A stretch of DNA of 64,000 nt from JAPPLB01 sp965206655 (GCA_965206655.1 CBDBKC010000036.1:434001-498000), one strand, 5' to 3'. Counted from the first letter of the stretch, positions 27,975 through 37,324 are shown. Numbers and translations are program-made. Notes: generated by a model from the letters alone, not told the origin.

Positions 27975-29296
27975 TGTCGGCGCAATGTGAAAAGATCCCC
28001 TACAGAGCAAAGTAGAAAGATCCCCTTCGGGCGAGAGACGCTAGGGGGTGAACGAAATCGTGGGATTGAGCAAAGTGGAGCGGGACCGGTTGATTGTTCT
28101 GAGGCAAGTCAAGGAGGGGAAGCTGACGCAGGCAACGGCGGCACAGCAGTTGCAGCTGAGCGCCCGTTGGGTCCGTAAGCTGGTGAAGCGACTCCGCAAA
28201 GAGGGCGATCGCGGGCTGGCGCATCGGCTGCGAGGCCGGCCCTCGAACCGCGCGCACGACGGCGAACTGCGCCGACATGTGTGGCGGCGGCGACGGCGTT
28301 GCCGGGGCGAACTGGTGCAATGGGATACGTCCGACCACGACTGGTTGGAAGGGCGCGGCCCGCGGTTGTATCTGGTGGCGATGATGGACGACGCCACGAG
28401 CGAGCTGACGGCGCACTTTGCCGTGTCGGACTCGACGGCCGAGAACATGCGGTTGTTGTGGCGGTATGTGGAGTTACACGGGCGTCCCGTGGAGGTCTAC
28501 ACCGACAAGGCCAGCCTGTTTCAACTCAACCGGCCGTTGCACCACAACAAGCATTTGGACGCGGCTCCACCGCCGACACAGATCGAGAGGGCGCTGGCCG
28601 AGTTGGGAATCGGAAAGATTCCGGCGCACTCGCCGCAGGCGAAGGGACGGATCGAGCGCAGTTTCCAGACGATGCAAGACCGCATGGTGAAGGGGTTGCG
28701 GCGAGCCGCGGCGAGCAGCATTGAGGACGCCAACCGTTATCTGCGGCAGGAGTTTGTGCCGCAGTGGAACGGACGGTTCAAGCGTCACCCAGCCGGACAG
28801 GCCGACGCCCACCGGCGCTTGCGCCGCGACCAGAATCTGGCCTCGATTCTCAGTCGCGTCGATCGGCGTGTGGTCGGCAACGACTACACGATTTCGTGGC
28901 ACGGACGTTTGTATCAGATCCCGGCTGAGAAGGCCAAACCTCGGATGAGGAAGACGGCGGTGCGGATCGAGCAACGGCTTAACGGGGAATTATGGCTGCG
29001 TTGGCAACAGGGAGCGTTGCTGCTTCAAGAATGCCTGGAAGCCGACGGCACTCCAGCCCGGCCCACCGCCAAGGCGGCCCGCAAGACGCCAACCCATACC
29101 AAACAACCAAAGAAACGCCAGGGGCGTTGGATGGACGGCTTCGTCCTAGCCGATCCGGCCAAGCGCTGCGAGCCATTGCCCGCAACTCCAGTCGCCCTAC
29201 GGGCTCCTTCCGTCGCGGGCAGCGGCCCATGATTCTAGCTTCAAGGGGAACTTCCTACCTTGCTCAATCAGGGGATCTTTCTAAATTGCGTTGACA
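27975..29296 (+). mobile_element. ISNCY (IS1202-like) insertion sequence
   Basis: About 1.3 kb. Imperfect 27-bp terminal inverted repeats lie at 27975-28001 (TGTCGGCGCAATGTGAAAAG...) and 29270-29296 (reverse complement TGTCAACGCAATTTAGAAAG...), both running into GATCCCCT. The element is flanked by a 15-bp direct repeat, CTGGGGCTTCCCCAC, at 27960-27974 and 29297-29311. Unusually long target duplications are known for the IS1202 group, which supports the boundaries. It encodes one transposase. Confidence 0.87.
28048..29232 (+). CDS. ISNCY-family transposase, probable internal deletion
   Basis: 394 residues with an N-terminal HTH (KLTQATAAQQLQLSARWVRK) and an RNase-H-fold catalytic domain: LVQWDTSDHDWLEGRG and YLVAMMDDATSELT, VEVYTDKASLFQ, then HSPQAKGRIERSFQTMQDR carrying the last acidic residue. 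Family members are usually about 450-480 residues with a ~60-residue second DNA-binding region between RGRPSNR and the VHVWR-type motif. Here RGRPSNRAHDGELRRHVWRR joins them directly, which suggests an in-frame deletion (from memory of the family, not a search). The start at 28048 is a GTG, and AGGGGG stands a few bases upstream. Confidence 0.85.
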   Translation: MNEIVGLSKVERDRLIVLRQVKEGKLTQATAAQQLQLSARWVRKLVKRLRKEGDRGLAHRLRGRPSNRAHDGELRRHVWRRRRRCRGELVQWDTSDHDWLEGRGPRLYLVAMMDDATSELTAHFAVSDSTAENMRLLWRYVELHGRPVEVYTDKASLFQLNRPLHHNKHLDAAPPPTQIERALAELGIGKIPAHSPQAKGRIERSFQTMQDRMVKGLRRAAASSIEDANRYLRQEFVPQWNGRFKRHPAGQADAHRRLRRDQNLASILSRVDRRVVGNDYTISWHGRLYQIPAEKAKPRMRKTAVRIEQRLNGELWLRWQQGALLLQECLEADGTPARPTAKAARKTPTHTKQPKKRQGRWMDGFVLADPAKRCEPLPATPVALRAPSVAGSGP

Positions 29297-29311
29297 CTGG
29301 GGCTTCCCCAC
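29297..29311 (+). repeat. Target duplication, right copy (ISNCY)
   Basis: Second copy of the 15-base repeat, directly after the right inverted repeat. Confidence 0.8.
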
Positions 29312-29469
29312 GGTCGGCTTTTCCATGTGTTCGCCGTTAATCTCAGTCCCAATCGGATTTTCAGCGTGACCGTAACCGGGACTGCCTATACTGATCGATA
29401 CCATCCAACCGCCCACCACCGCCGACGCAGCATGCTGCATTCCGGTCCGCGCGGCCCAAAGGAGAACCA

Positions 29470-29730
29470 TTGCCAGACGCAACCGATGAATTCGTAACCG
29501 TCTTCGCATCGCGGAGTCACGCCGCCGAGATCGAAGCTGAAGCCATTCACGGACTGCTCGAATCCTCCGGCATCGAGTCGCTGATCGTTCGCGAGAATGT
29601 ATTGGAGATGCCTGTGGGCCGTGTTTCCGTAAAGGTCTTTTCTTCGTATCAGGAGGAGGCCGAACAGTTGATCCAAGCGGCACAAACGCCTCGCGACGAG
29701 TCGGCGGGCGACGAGGATGCCGAGGCATGA
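29470..29730 (+). CDS. DUF2007-type putative signal-transducing protein
   Basis: 86 residues, starting at TTG 29470 with AAAGGAGAACCA upstream. The segment from FVTVFASRSHAAEIEAEAIH through VSVKVFSSYQEEAEQLIQAA fits DUF2007 domains (small alpha-beta proteins of unknown partner). The acidic tail (DESAGDEDAEA) ends in a 4-base overlap with the phosphatase gene start, so the two are translationally coupled and may share a role. Confidence 0.75.
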   Translation: MPDATDEFVTVFASRSHAAEIEAEAIHGLLESSGIESLIVRENVLEMPVGRVSVKVFSSYQEEAEQLIQAAQTPRDESAGDEDAEA

Positions 29731-31358
29731 CCAGCGGCCTGGCAGCCTTCGCGCTGCTGGGTGCCTTTGCGTTCGCCGCCCTCACGACCGCGAGCCCGCC
29801 GCCTCCACCTCCGAAGCTCGTTGTCCTGGTTGTCGTCGATCAGCTTCGGTATGACTATCTCACCCGTTTCGACGATCTATTCCAGGGCGGTTTTCGGCGG
29901 CTGCTCGACGAAGGCGCCGTCTTCACGAACGCCAAGTTCCGGCAGGGCATCACGCTCACCTCACCTGGGCACGCCACGATCTCGACGGGTCGCCATCCAT
30001 CGCAACACGGTGTCACAGCAAACTACCGCTATGATCCCGCTGCCGGAAAGCGCGTCGGCGCCGTGTTCGATCCGGCTGAGAAAGCTGTAGGCGGCGCGGG
30101 CAGCACCTCGTCACCGCGAATTCTCGAGACGCCGACACTGGCGGACCTGCTCAAGTCCCAGACCGTGGGTTCGAAAACGGTCGGTGTATCGCTCAAAGAC
30201 CGTTCCGCGATTCTGCTCGCAGGGAAGAAAGCTGACGGCGCCTATTGGGTCTCCTCTGACTGTGGCTGCCTCGTTACCAGCAGCTACTACCACCACAAGG
30301 CTCCCCACTGGCTCGAAGTCTTCAATGCCCGCAAGCTCGCCGATAGCTATTACGGGGAAGTCTGGAAACCCTTCCTCGAAGACCGCTCCCTCTATGAAAA
30401 GTACGCCCGTGCCGACCACTTTCCGAGCGAAAGCAACGGACGCGAACCGTCGTTTCCTCATCGCATCGAAGGTAGTCCTCCTAATCCGGATTTCTACGAA
30501 AGCGTCATGAACTCCGCCCTCAGTGACGAGATCGTGCTCAATGCGGCGCTCGCCGCGATTGAAGGCCACCGCCTCGGCGACGATCGCATCCCCGACCTGC
30601 TCGCCATTGGTTTTGCCGGCGTCGATCGCGTCGGACACGTGTTCGGGCCTTTCAGCCAGGAAGCCATGGATCAAATCCTGCGTCTCGACTACGTTCTCGG
30701 ACGTCTGCTCGATGAACTCGACGAACAAGTCGGCCTCGATCAAACGGTGATTGCGCTCAGCTCGGACCACGGCGTGATTCCGATGGTTGAGCATCTCCAG
30801 AAAGAGGGAAAAAAGGCGGCGCGGTTCCCCAAGCCCCTCATCCCTGACGCCGTCAACCGCGCGATCAACGAAAAACATCCGGGATCAGGAAACGTTGTCG
30901 CCTATTTCGATCCGCCCCACATCTTCTTCGATCTCAAGCGGCTCGATGACCTTGGTATCTCACGATCTGAAGCTGAAAACCTGGGGAGTCAGGCCATCCT
31001 CGCAACGGGCTACGTCGAGAGAGTCTATCGCCACGCCGACTTCCTGAACGAATCCGCATCCGATGACCCCTTCTTTGCCCTCTATCGCAACTCGTTTTAC
31101 CCTCCCCATAGCCAACACCTAATCGTTCAGCTCAAAGAGAATCACTACATCGATCGATCGCAAGGCAGTACCGGACACGGCAGTCCGTACGACTATGACC
31201 GGCATGTGCCCGTCATCTTTCTGGGAAAACAGATCCCGAAAGCCCGACACGCCCAACCGGCCGCACCCGAAGACATCGCTCCTACGCTCGCCGAAATCCT
31301 GGGAATCCAAATGGAGCCGGACTCCGACAGTCGCGCGCTGGACGAAGTCTTGCCTTAG
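29727..31358 (+). CDS. Secreted PafA-like alkaline phosphatase/phosphodiesterase
   Basis: 543 residues of the alkaline-phosphatase superfamily. A signal-like hydrophobic start (FALLGAFAFAALTTASP) precedes VVLVVVDQLRYDYLTRF (first metal Asp), the nucleophile region GITLTSPGHATISTGRHPSQ, the second metal block IGFAGVDRVGHVFGPFSQE, and ALSSDHGVIPM (Asp-His) with the last His in GSTGHGSPYDYDRHVP. It resembles PafA-type phosphate-irrepressible phosphatases that release phosphate from monoesters in the periplasm; the exact substrate is inferred. Confidence 0.88.
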   Translation: MTSGLAAFALLGAFAFAALTTASPPPPPPKLVVLVVVDQLRYDYLTRFDDLFQGGFRRLLDEGAVFTNAKFRQGITLTSPGHATISTGRHPSQHGVTANYRYDPAAGKRVGAVFDPAEKAVGGAGSTSSPRILETPTLADLLKSQTVGSKTVGVSLKDRSAILLAGKKADGAYWVSSDCGCLVTSSYYHHKAPHWLEVFNARKLADSYYGEVWKPFLEDRSLYEKYARADHFPSESNGREPSFPHRIEGSPPNPDFYESVMNSALSDEIVLNAALAAIEGHRLGDDRIPDLLAIGFAGVDRVGHVFGPFSQEAMDQILRLDYVLGRLLDELDEQVGLDQTVIALSSDHGVIPMVEHLQKEGKKAARFPKPLIPDAVNRAINEKHPGSGNVVAYFDPPHIFFDLKRLDDLGISRSEAENLGSQAILATGYVERVYRHADFLNESASDDPFFALYRNSFYPPHSQHLIVQLKENHYIDRSQGSTGHGSPYDYDRHVPVIFLGKQIPKARHAQPAAPEDIAPTLAEILGIQMEPDSDSRALDEVLP

Positions 31359-31375
31359 CCGCGCGGCGGGGAACG

Positions 31376-31969
31376 TCATAGCTCCAGCAGGTACCCCCGC
31401 TTACCCACGTTTCGCCCCACCGTCTCGCCGATCTTCGTCTCTTTCCCGGCGGCCTCGTGAATGTGGCCACAGAAAAAATACTTAGGCTGATTGGCCTCGA
31501 TGAAATCGAGTACCACCTGGCTGCCGAAGTGTTGATCCGGGTTGACGCCGTCGAGATCAGTGTTGAGAGGCGGCGCGTGACACACCAAGACCATAGGCGA
31601 CAGCCCCGCGAACTTCGCCAGCCGTTCTTCCAACTGTTCCTCGCTATACTCACCCGGCGTACTGAAAGGTGTACGGTTCGAGTAGCCGAGTCCGGCAAAA
31701 TGCCAGCCTTCCGCCTCGAACACCTGCTCGTGGAAATTTCGGAATCCGTTGTCTTCGCAAAATTTCGCTATTTGGTCCGCCGACTCGTGGTTGCCGGGCA
31801 GAACCCACAGCTTTGCGCCCAGCGGCTTGAGAACCTTGGCGCATTCCGATAGCCCGCGCGCCCACGTGACGAGATCGCCGGCCGAGATGTAGATGTCGGA
31901 GTCCACGCTCGCCACTGCTTCGAGCCGCTTGAGGTCATTGTGGATATCGGAAAAAATCTGTACGCGCAT
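31376..31969 (-). CDS. Calcineurin-like metallophosphoesterase
   Basis: 197 residues with the full metal-binding set: SDIHNDLKRLE (DxH), ISAGDLVTWARG (GD), LPGNHESAD (GNHE), LVCHAPPLNTD and FFCGHIHEAAGKE (GHxH). The protein is cytoplasmic and its substrate unknown; small members act on nucleotides or phosphoesters. It converges with the phosphatase gene (17-base gap) and diverges from the HEAT-cyclophilin gene. Confidence 0.92.
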   Translation of the reverse strand: MRVQIFSDIHNDLKRLEAVASVDSDIYISAGDLVTWARGLSECAKVLKPLGAKLWVLPGNHESADQIAKFCEDNGFRNFHEQVFEAEGWHFAGLGYSNRTPFSTPGEYSEEQLEERLAKFAGLSPMVLVCHAPPLNTDLDGVNPDQHFGSQVVLDFIEANQPKYFFCGHIHEAAGKETKIGETVGRNVGKRGYLLEL

Positions 31970-32028
31970 TGAAGTTCACCCTGCAGAACCAGTCTAGACT
32001 AACCATAGCCCTGTTACGATGGCGGCTT

Positions 32029-33993
32029 GTGATCGACCTCGTCAGACGTCACGAAGTCAAGTATCTCGGTGTATGTATGGTCCTGCTGGGCGTTGCGGTC
32101 GGTTGGCTCGTGTTGACACGTCCGCCTCACTTGATCGAGGGCGATTTCCTGCAGCGCGAAGACCGCCGGGTGGTCGATCGCTGGCTGCTCGATCAACTGA
32201 CGAACCCCATCGCCGAGCATCGCGCGCGCGCTTGCCTCGCGCTCGGCCGCATCGGCTCGCCCGATACTCTGAGCGTCCTAATCGGGACGCTAAACGAGCC
32301 CATCCCCCGTGTCCGCGCCGCCGCCGCATTCGCCATCGGCGAAATGGAAGACCGTGACACCACCGCCGAGACAGGCCGCGAACCGCGCGAACAGGCCGCC
32401 AACGCCCTCATCCGGGCTCTCCGTGACCCCGAGCGAACCGTCGCCGAGCACGCTGTCGAAGCTCTCGGCAAGCTGCGTTGGGAACCGGCGTATCCTCGTA
32501 TCACGCAGACCCCCGCACCCCTCGCTGTCACCATGACGGCCCTGGTTCGGCTCGGCAATAGGGACGCCATTCCATGGGTCGCCGCGCGACGTCGCTCCGA
32601 TAACCAGGAAACGCGCTGGGCCGCCACCCACGCCCTGCTCGAGCTCGGTGCCGATGTCGACGTCGAAATCACCCGCTCCTTCTTGAACCTCACCAGAGAC
32701 TTCAATCCCTGGATTCGCATCGCGGCCGTACGCGGTCTGCCTCGAGCCGAGCACTCCGACGAAGTGCTCGAAGCTCTGGCCCGGATGTCGAACGACCCCG
32801 ACGCCAAGGTGCGGATCGAGGCTCTGAACTCGCTCGCATTGACCCGCAACTCCCGCGTCTTCCAGGTGCTCGTCAAAGCCCTCGGCGACCGCAATGAGAA
32901 TGTCCGGGTCGCCGCGATTGACGCCCTCGGCTTCCTCGGCGACGCGCGTGCCCGTCCTCTCATGGGATCGCTGCTCGGCGAGGGTCAAGTTCCGTCCCTG
33001 CAAGCCGAACTCGCGCTCGCCCGACTGGGCCTCTTCCCCGCGTTTCCAGAGCAAGGGGTGCTGCCGCCACGATACTCGGGTCCCGGCTTTCCCATTTTCA
33101 TCGAATTGCTGCGGCTCCTAAATTCTGACCAGGTCACGCCGTTCTTGATGAGCCTCTGGCGCTCCCCGGCGGAAGACCTGAGCGCACTGAAACCCGACAT
33201 CCTGCGCGAGCTGGCGTCGCGTGTGTCGGCTTCGAGTGAGAACGTGATGACGCAAGCACTTGATCACAGCGATTCGAACGTTGTGCGCACCGCCTTGGAA
33301 CTCAGCTCCGAGCCGCTCTTCGCCCGTTGTCGCGACGCGTACACGCGCGGCCTGGATCAGACCAACACGGCCCTCCGCCTTGCCGCACTCGATGCCGCCG
33401 CGCGCTCAACGAATCGCAACGAAACGCAGGCGTTTCTGCTGGAGACCCTCGAAGACCCCGACCGCCTGGTCCGAAAGCGCGCGGTCCGCTACCTGCGGAT
33501 TCTTTTTGGGGAAAGCCGCGACGACAAGATCGGCGCCGTCGAAGTCGACTATGACAGCAGCGACTACCAAAGCTTCGCGCGCTCACGCAGCCGTCTAATT
33601 CGTATGGAAACTTCCGTCGGCCTCATCGAACTGCGGCTCGACTACCCCAATGCGCCCCTCACCTCCGAAAACTTCGTGCGGCTCGCGCGGGAAGGCTACT
33701 ACGACGGACAACGCTTCAGCGAAGTGCTCCCGGGCAAGTACGCGAAAGCGGGCGCCGGCGAAAAGCTCGGCCATACCATTCGCACTGAGATCCACTACGA
33801 ACCCTTCCTGCGCGGCAGCCTCGCCATGGCTGAATCAGAAAAGGATTCGGCCGACACCCAATTCTTCATCTGCCTGGCTCCCCAGCCGCTCTGGGAGGGA
33901 CGTTACACCAACTTCGGACGCCTCGTATCCGGTGACGACCTTCTCGATCGCATCACTTCCGAAACCCGCATCCTTCGCATCGTCGTTCCCTAG
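32029..33993 (+). CDS. Membrane-anchored HEAT-repeat protein with C-terminal cyclophilin-like domain
   Basis: About 654 residues from a GTG at 32029. An ATG at 31969 is in frame but would touch the start of the divergent gene and leave no promoter space. Layout: a membrane anchor (LGVCMVLLGVAVGWLVLT), then HEAT/PBS-type helical repeats through about residue 500 (ARACLALGRIGSPDTLSVLI, VRAAAAFAIGEM, VRVAAIDALGFLGDARARPL), then a cyclophilin-type domain: MRLETS-like start RMETSVGLIELRL, SENFVRLAREGYYDG, GSLAMAESEKDSADTQFFIC. The catalytic FHR is FSE and the FMxQGGD segment is KYAKAGAG, so prolyl isomerase activity is doubtful. It probably serves as a protein-binding scaffold in the periplasm (inference). 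Confidence 0.85.
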   Translation: MIDLVRRHEVKYLGVCMVLLGVAVGWLVLTRPPHLIEGDFLQREDRRVVDRWLLDQLTNPIAEHRARACLALGRIGSPDTLSVLIGTLNEPIPRVRAAAAFAIGEMEDRDTTAETGREPREQAANALIRALRDPERTVAEHAVEALGKLRWEPAYPRITQTPAPLAVTMTALVRLGNRDAIPWVAARRRSDNQETRWAATHALLELGADVDVEITRSFLNLTRDFNPWIRIAAVRGLPRAEHSDEVLEALARMSNDPDAKVRIEALNSLALTRNSRVFQVLVKALGDRNENVRVAAIDALGFLGDARARPLMGSLLGEGQVPSLQAELALARLGLFPAFPEQGVLPPRYSGPGFPIFIELLRLLNSDQVTPFLMSLWRSPAEDLSALKPDILRELASRVSASSENVMTQALDHSDSNVVRTALELSSEPLFARCRDAYTRGLDQTNTALRLAALDAAARSTNRNETQAFLLETLEDPDRLVRKRAVRYLRILFGESRDDKIGAVEVDYDSSDYQSFARSRSRLIRMETSVGLIELRLDYPNAPLTSENFVRLAREGYYDGQRFSEVLPGKYAKAGAGEKLGHTIRTEIHYEPFLRGSLAMAESEKDSADTQFFICLAPQPLWEGRYTNFGRLVSGDDLLDRITSETRILRIVVP

Positions 33994-34001
33994 ACCCGGC
34001 G

Positions 34002-34652
34002 TCAAACCCCTTGCGCCTCCGCTCCCCAAATCGTCTTGTGAAGCTGCGAGCCGAAGCGAACGCCTTCCAAGCCATCATCAAGCATCCATTGCGCCAGGGC
34101 TTTCAAATCAGTCACCCCGTGGACCGGTGAGAAAGTCACGCCCGCGATTCGGCCGGCGAGATCGTGCTCCGCCGTGAAGTCGCGTGCAAACTCATAGTCC
34201 CGCCGCGTTCCCGTCACGAACTTCAACTCATCCCGCGGCGTGAGGTAACTCAAGTTGTCGAGGCGAAACGTATCGGGCTCACCCGAGTCAGGACATTTCA
34301 CGTCGACGATCTTGATGACCGCGCGAGGAACTCTATTCAGAGGCCGTTCTCCGCTTGTTTCAAGCATCACGCGATAGCCCTCCGTCAGCAGCCGATCCAT
34401 CAACGGATAAACCGGCTGCTGTAACAGCGGCTCGCCACCCGTAATTTCGACCAACCCTCCGCCGAAGCCCGAAACCTTCCGCATCACGTCACCCAAAGTC
34501 ATCCGTGTGCCGCCGTAGAAGGAGTACTCGGTGTCACACCAAGTGCAGCGAAGATTGCAGCCGGTGAGGCGGATGAACGTGCAGGGGAGTCCCGCATGCG
34601 TCGACTCCCCCTGAATAGAGCGGAAGATTTCCGTGATCTGGAGCCTGCTCAT
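34002..34652 (-). CDS. queE: 7-carboxy-7-deazaguanine synthase
   Basis: Radical-SAM enzyme that forms the deazaguanine ring on the way to queuosine. 216 residues from the ATG at 34652, preceded by GGAGAGGGT; a longer in-frame upstream extension is unsupported. The cluster ligands are Cys32, Cys36 and Cys39 in TGCNLRCTWCDTEYSF, followed by the SAM-binding VEITGGEPLLQQPVYPL. The N-terminal ITEIFRSIQGESTHAG is diagnostic. Other queuosine genes are not in the window. It starts 23 bases downstream of the dinG stop. Confidence 0.95.
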   Translation of the reverse strand: MSRLQITEIFRSIQGESTHAGLPCTFIRLTGCNLRCTWCDTEYSFYGGTRMTLGDVMRKVSGFGGGLVEITGGEPLLQQPVYPLMDRLLTEGYRVMLETSGERPLNRVPRAVIKIVDVKCPDSGEPDTFRLDNLSYLTPRDELKFVTGTRRDYEFARDFTAEHDLAGRIAGVTFSPVHGVTDLKALAQWMLDDGLEGVRFGSQLHKTIWGAEAQGV

Positions 34653-34674
34653 ACCCTCTCCGCCGGCGTACTCC

Positions 34675-36627
34675 TTAGTCCGCGAAGAACCGCTGTACAT
34701 CCCCAAGCTGCGTCGTGAACGTGTAGTCCGGCATGCTGTCGAGAAACGTCTTCCCATACCGTGCATGAATGATGCGATTGTCCAAAAGCACCAGCGCCCC
34801 GCGATCCTTTTTATGCCGGATCAGTCGCCCGAAACCCTGTTTCAAAGCAATCACCGCTTGCGGGATCTGGTACGAAGAAAATGGATCCTCGCCCGCCTGC
34901 CGCAGGGTCCGAATGCGCGCTTCAACTACGGGGTCCGAGGGTACCGCGAACGGCAGCTTGTCGATAATGACCATGCTCAACTGCTCGCCCGGTACATCCA
35001 CTCCCTGCCAGAAGCTCGACGTCCCAAAAAGTACGCAGTTCTCCGTCTCACGGAATTCGTCCAACAGCGCCGAGTTCGGCGCCGAGCCTTGAATCAAGGT
35101 CGGATACTCGATCGCGAACGACACCGCGTCATGCACGGCATTCATTTGCTGGTAGCTCGTGAATAGCACGAACGCCCGCCCCCGGCTGGCGCGCAGCAGG
35201 CCAATCACCTGATCGGCTGCCTGCCGCACAAAGTCCGGCGAACGCGGGTCCGGCAGCCGATCCGGAACGTAGAAGATCACCTGCTTGGCCCAATTGAAGT
35301 GGCCCGGTACGACCAGCTCCTCCCCGTGCATAATCCCGAGACGCCCGCGAATGAAATCAAACTTCTCCTCCACCGCCAGCGTCGCTGAAGTGAGCACGAC
35401 CGTGTCAACTGGATCAAACAATCGGTCCGAAAGAATCTCAGCGACGTCAATCGGTGTAGCTTGCAAGAAGACGCCGCGCCCGCGCCGTTCAATCCAGTAC
35501 ACGTACCGTTCGTCCTCGCCCTCCATCAGGAACCGCACCTCGCGGTCGAGTTCCGTCGTGCGCCGCTCGAGGGGGATGATCTCGTCGGTCTGCTTTGGCA
35601 CGAGCTTGAGCTGCGTGGCGATGAGGTGAAGAGCATTGAGCAGCATCGTGTATTCCTCCTCGTGCTGCTTGCGGAAGCCCTCGCGATGGCTAAATCCGGT
35701 CCGGCCCTGATAGCGCTCGAAGAGAGCAAAAAAGGCCGCGGCCCGAATATGCAGTGCGTCGATCGCCACGTTCAGTTCCCGCGAACCCACTTCCATCCGG
35801 ATCGCGACATTCTGAATGTCCCGCGCCAGTTCGTCGAATCGATAGTTGCTGATCTGGATGCCGAAATGTTTGCCGGCCACATCCTCGATCTCGTGCGCTT
35901 CATCGAAAATGACCGCTTCGTAGTTGGGGATGATCGAAGCGTAATCCCCCTCGCGAAGCGCAAGATCAGCGAAAAATAGGTGATGGTTGACGATGATGAT
36001 GTCAGCCGCCGACGCCCTCTGGTGCATCAGCGTGACGAAGCAGCGCTCGAACTGCTCGCACTTCTGGCCCGAGCAGAGTTCCCGCCGCGCGTCGAGATTT
36101 TCCCAAACCGTGCTGATCTGAGGCAGCTTCTTGAGTTCGGCTCGGTCGCCGGTCTCTGTCCCCTTTTCCCATTCGTGAATCAGCCTAAAGTCTTCGATCT
36201 CAACCAGCCCGGTCAGCATGGGCCGCTTTTCGGTCTCATAGAGTTTCTGGCGGCACAGATAGTTATTGCGGCCCTTCATGTAGGCCACGTTCAGCGGCCG
36301 ATCGAAGTGCTTCTCGAGGAACGGAATGTCTTTGTAGTAGATCTGCTCCTGTAGATTCTTTGTGCCCGTCGAAACGATGACCCGCTTCCCGCTCGCGATC
36401 ACCGGAATCAGATACGCAAGTGTTTTGCCGGTGCCGGTGCCGGCCTCGACAAGCAGATGGCGTTTGTCACCCAACGCCGTCTCGACCTGCTCGGCCATGG
36501 CAAGCTGGCCGGGCCGAAATTCATAATCGGCGTGCCACTCGGCGAGTAGGCCGAACTTTCCAAAGAAACGGCGCGCGCGAGTGGACGGCCGGGCAGGGCC
36601 GGTACTGGTGGGGCTCGCGGGGTTCAT
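34675..36627 (-). CDS. dinG: DinG-family ATP-dependent helicase (XPD-like)
   Basis: 650 residues of an iron-sulfur superfamily 2 helicase that unwinds DNA, including R-loops and lesions, 5' to 3'. Walker A EAGTGTGKT (61-69), the Walker B DEAH box at 242-245, and four cysteines placed as iron-sulfur ligands: Cys125, Cys185, Cys190 and Cys196 (NNYLCRQKL, ELCSGQKCEQFERC). The C-terminal motifs LFGTSSFWQGVDVPG and GFGRLIRHKKDRG complete the helicase core. DinG and YoaA are hard to tell apart by sequence alone. Confidence 0.92.
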   Translation of the reverse strand: MNPASPTSTGPARPSTRARRFFGKFGLLAEWHADYEFRPGQLAMAEQVETALGDKRHLLVEAGTGTGKTLAYLIPVIASGKRVIVSTGTKNLQEQIYYKDIPFLEKHFDRPLNVAYMKGRNNYLCRQKLYETEKRPMLTGLVEIEDFRLIHEWEKGTETGDRAELKKLPQISTVWENLDARRELCSGQKCEQFERCFVTLMHQRASAADIIIVNHHLFFADLALREGDYASIIPNYEAVIFDEAHEIEDVAGKHFGIQISNYRFDELARDIQNVAIRMEVGSRELNVAIDALHIRAAAFFALFERYQGRTGFSHREGFRKQHEEEYTMLLNALHLIATQLKLVPKQTDEIIPLERRTTELDREVRFLMEGEDERYVYWIERRGRGVFLQATPIDVAEILSDRLFDPVDTVVLTSATLAVEEKFDFIRGRLGIMHGEELVVPGHFNWAKQVIFYVPDRLPDPRSPDFVRQAADQVIGLLRASRGRAFVLFTSYQQMNAVHDAVSFAIEYPTLIQGSAPNSALLDEFRETENCVLFGTSSFWQGVDVPGEQLSMVIIDKLPFAVPSDPVVEARIRTLRQAGEDPFSSYQIPQAVIALKQGFGRLIRHKKDRGALVLLDNRIIHARYGKTFLDSMPDYTFTTQLGDVQRFFAD

Positions 36628-36724
36628 GCAGGACCGCGTATTCTAATTTGCGGCGGGGGACCTCTCGCGTAGCGTAGCAGGCCCGTCCGCAGCCGGTACG
36701 GGCGTTCTGGTGGCCTACCTAAGC

Positions 36725-37000
36725 CTAAAGGCTGGAGGTCGTGGACTCCGGCGGACGGGTTTCGCGCCCGGAACCATTCCGGTACCGGTATGTCACCACT
36801 GCGATCCCCAAAGCAATCGCCGCCGGCGGGATCGCCAGAATCAGAATGCCCTTGTTGAGGGCGTCGATCGTCGCCGCCCGCGTGTACTTAGCCGATTCGC
36901 GGCACATCACGCACTGTCCCCATAAAGGAGACGAGAGGACGAGTCCCAAGATTCCTACCGTGAGGAACCGGCCCAATCGTGTACGCAGGCGAGCCATCAT
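36725..37000 (-). CDS. Small membrane protein with CxxC, downstream of the oxidase genes
   Basis: 91 residues: a basic start with a signal or anchor (TVGILGLVLSSPLWGQ), a CVMC pair directly after it, a second membrane segment (ILILAIPPAAIALGIAVVTY) and a polar tail. It lies 12 bases after the subunit IV stop in the same direction, so it is probably the last gene of the oxidase operon. The CxxC on the outside face suggests a copper or thiol role in oxidase assembly (inference). I do not recognise a named family. Confidence 0.7.
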   Translation of the reverse strand: MMARLRTRLGRFLTVGILGLVLSSPLWGQCVMCRESAKYTRAATIDALNKGILILAIPPAAIALGIAVVTYRYRNGSGRETRPPESTTSSL

Positions 37001-37012
37001 GCTTTCACTGTA

Positions 37013-37324
37013 CTACCGCCAACCCTCGAAGCCGAAATCGACGATGCGGAACCCGTCCGGGAAGAAGTAGCCGATCATGATCAAGATGCAAGCCACCAGT
37101 GGAATAGCCACTGTCCACCCCAACACGGGCAAGTCAAACTTCAAGTGCATGAAGTAAGCCATGATCATCACGGCCTTTACGATTGACAGCCCCAACAGCA
37201 AGGTCAGCATCACGACCTGATCGAACTGGATGTACGCCAGGACAACTTCGATCAGCGTGAGGACGAGGAGGCCGATCCAGACCTTAATAAACAACGGTTT
37301 GTGTGATTCTGCTTGTGCTGACAT
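37013..37324 (-). CDS. coxD: Cytochrome c oxidase subunit IV
   Basis: 103 residues with three membrane segments (VWIGLLVLTLIEVVLAYI, VMLTLLLGLSIVKAVMIMAY, WTVAIPLVACILIMIGYFFP) and the family's MAYFMHLKFDLP motif. Small bacterial subunit IV stabilises the oxidase. It lies 12 bases from the subunit III gene and continues the operon. Confidence 0.9.
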   Translation of the reverse strand: MSAQAESHKPLFIKVWIGLLVLTLIEVVLAYIQFDQVVMLTLLLGLSIVKAVMIMAYFMHLKFDLPVLGWTVAIPLVACILIMIGYFFPDGFRIVDFGFEGWR

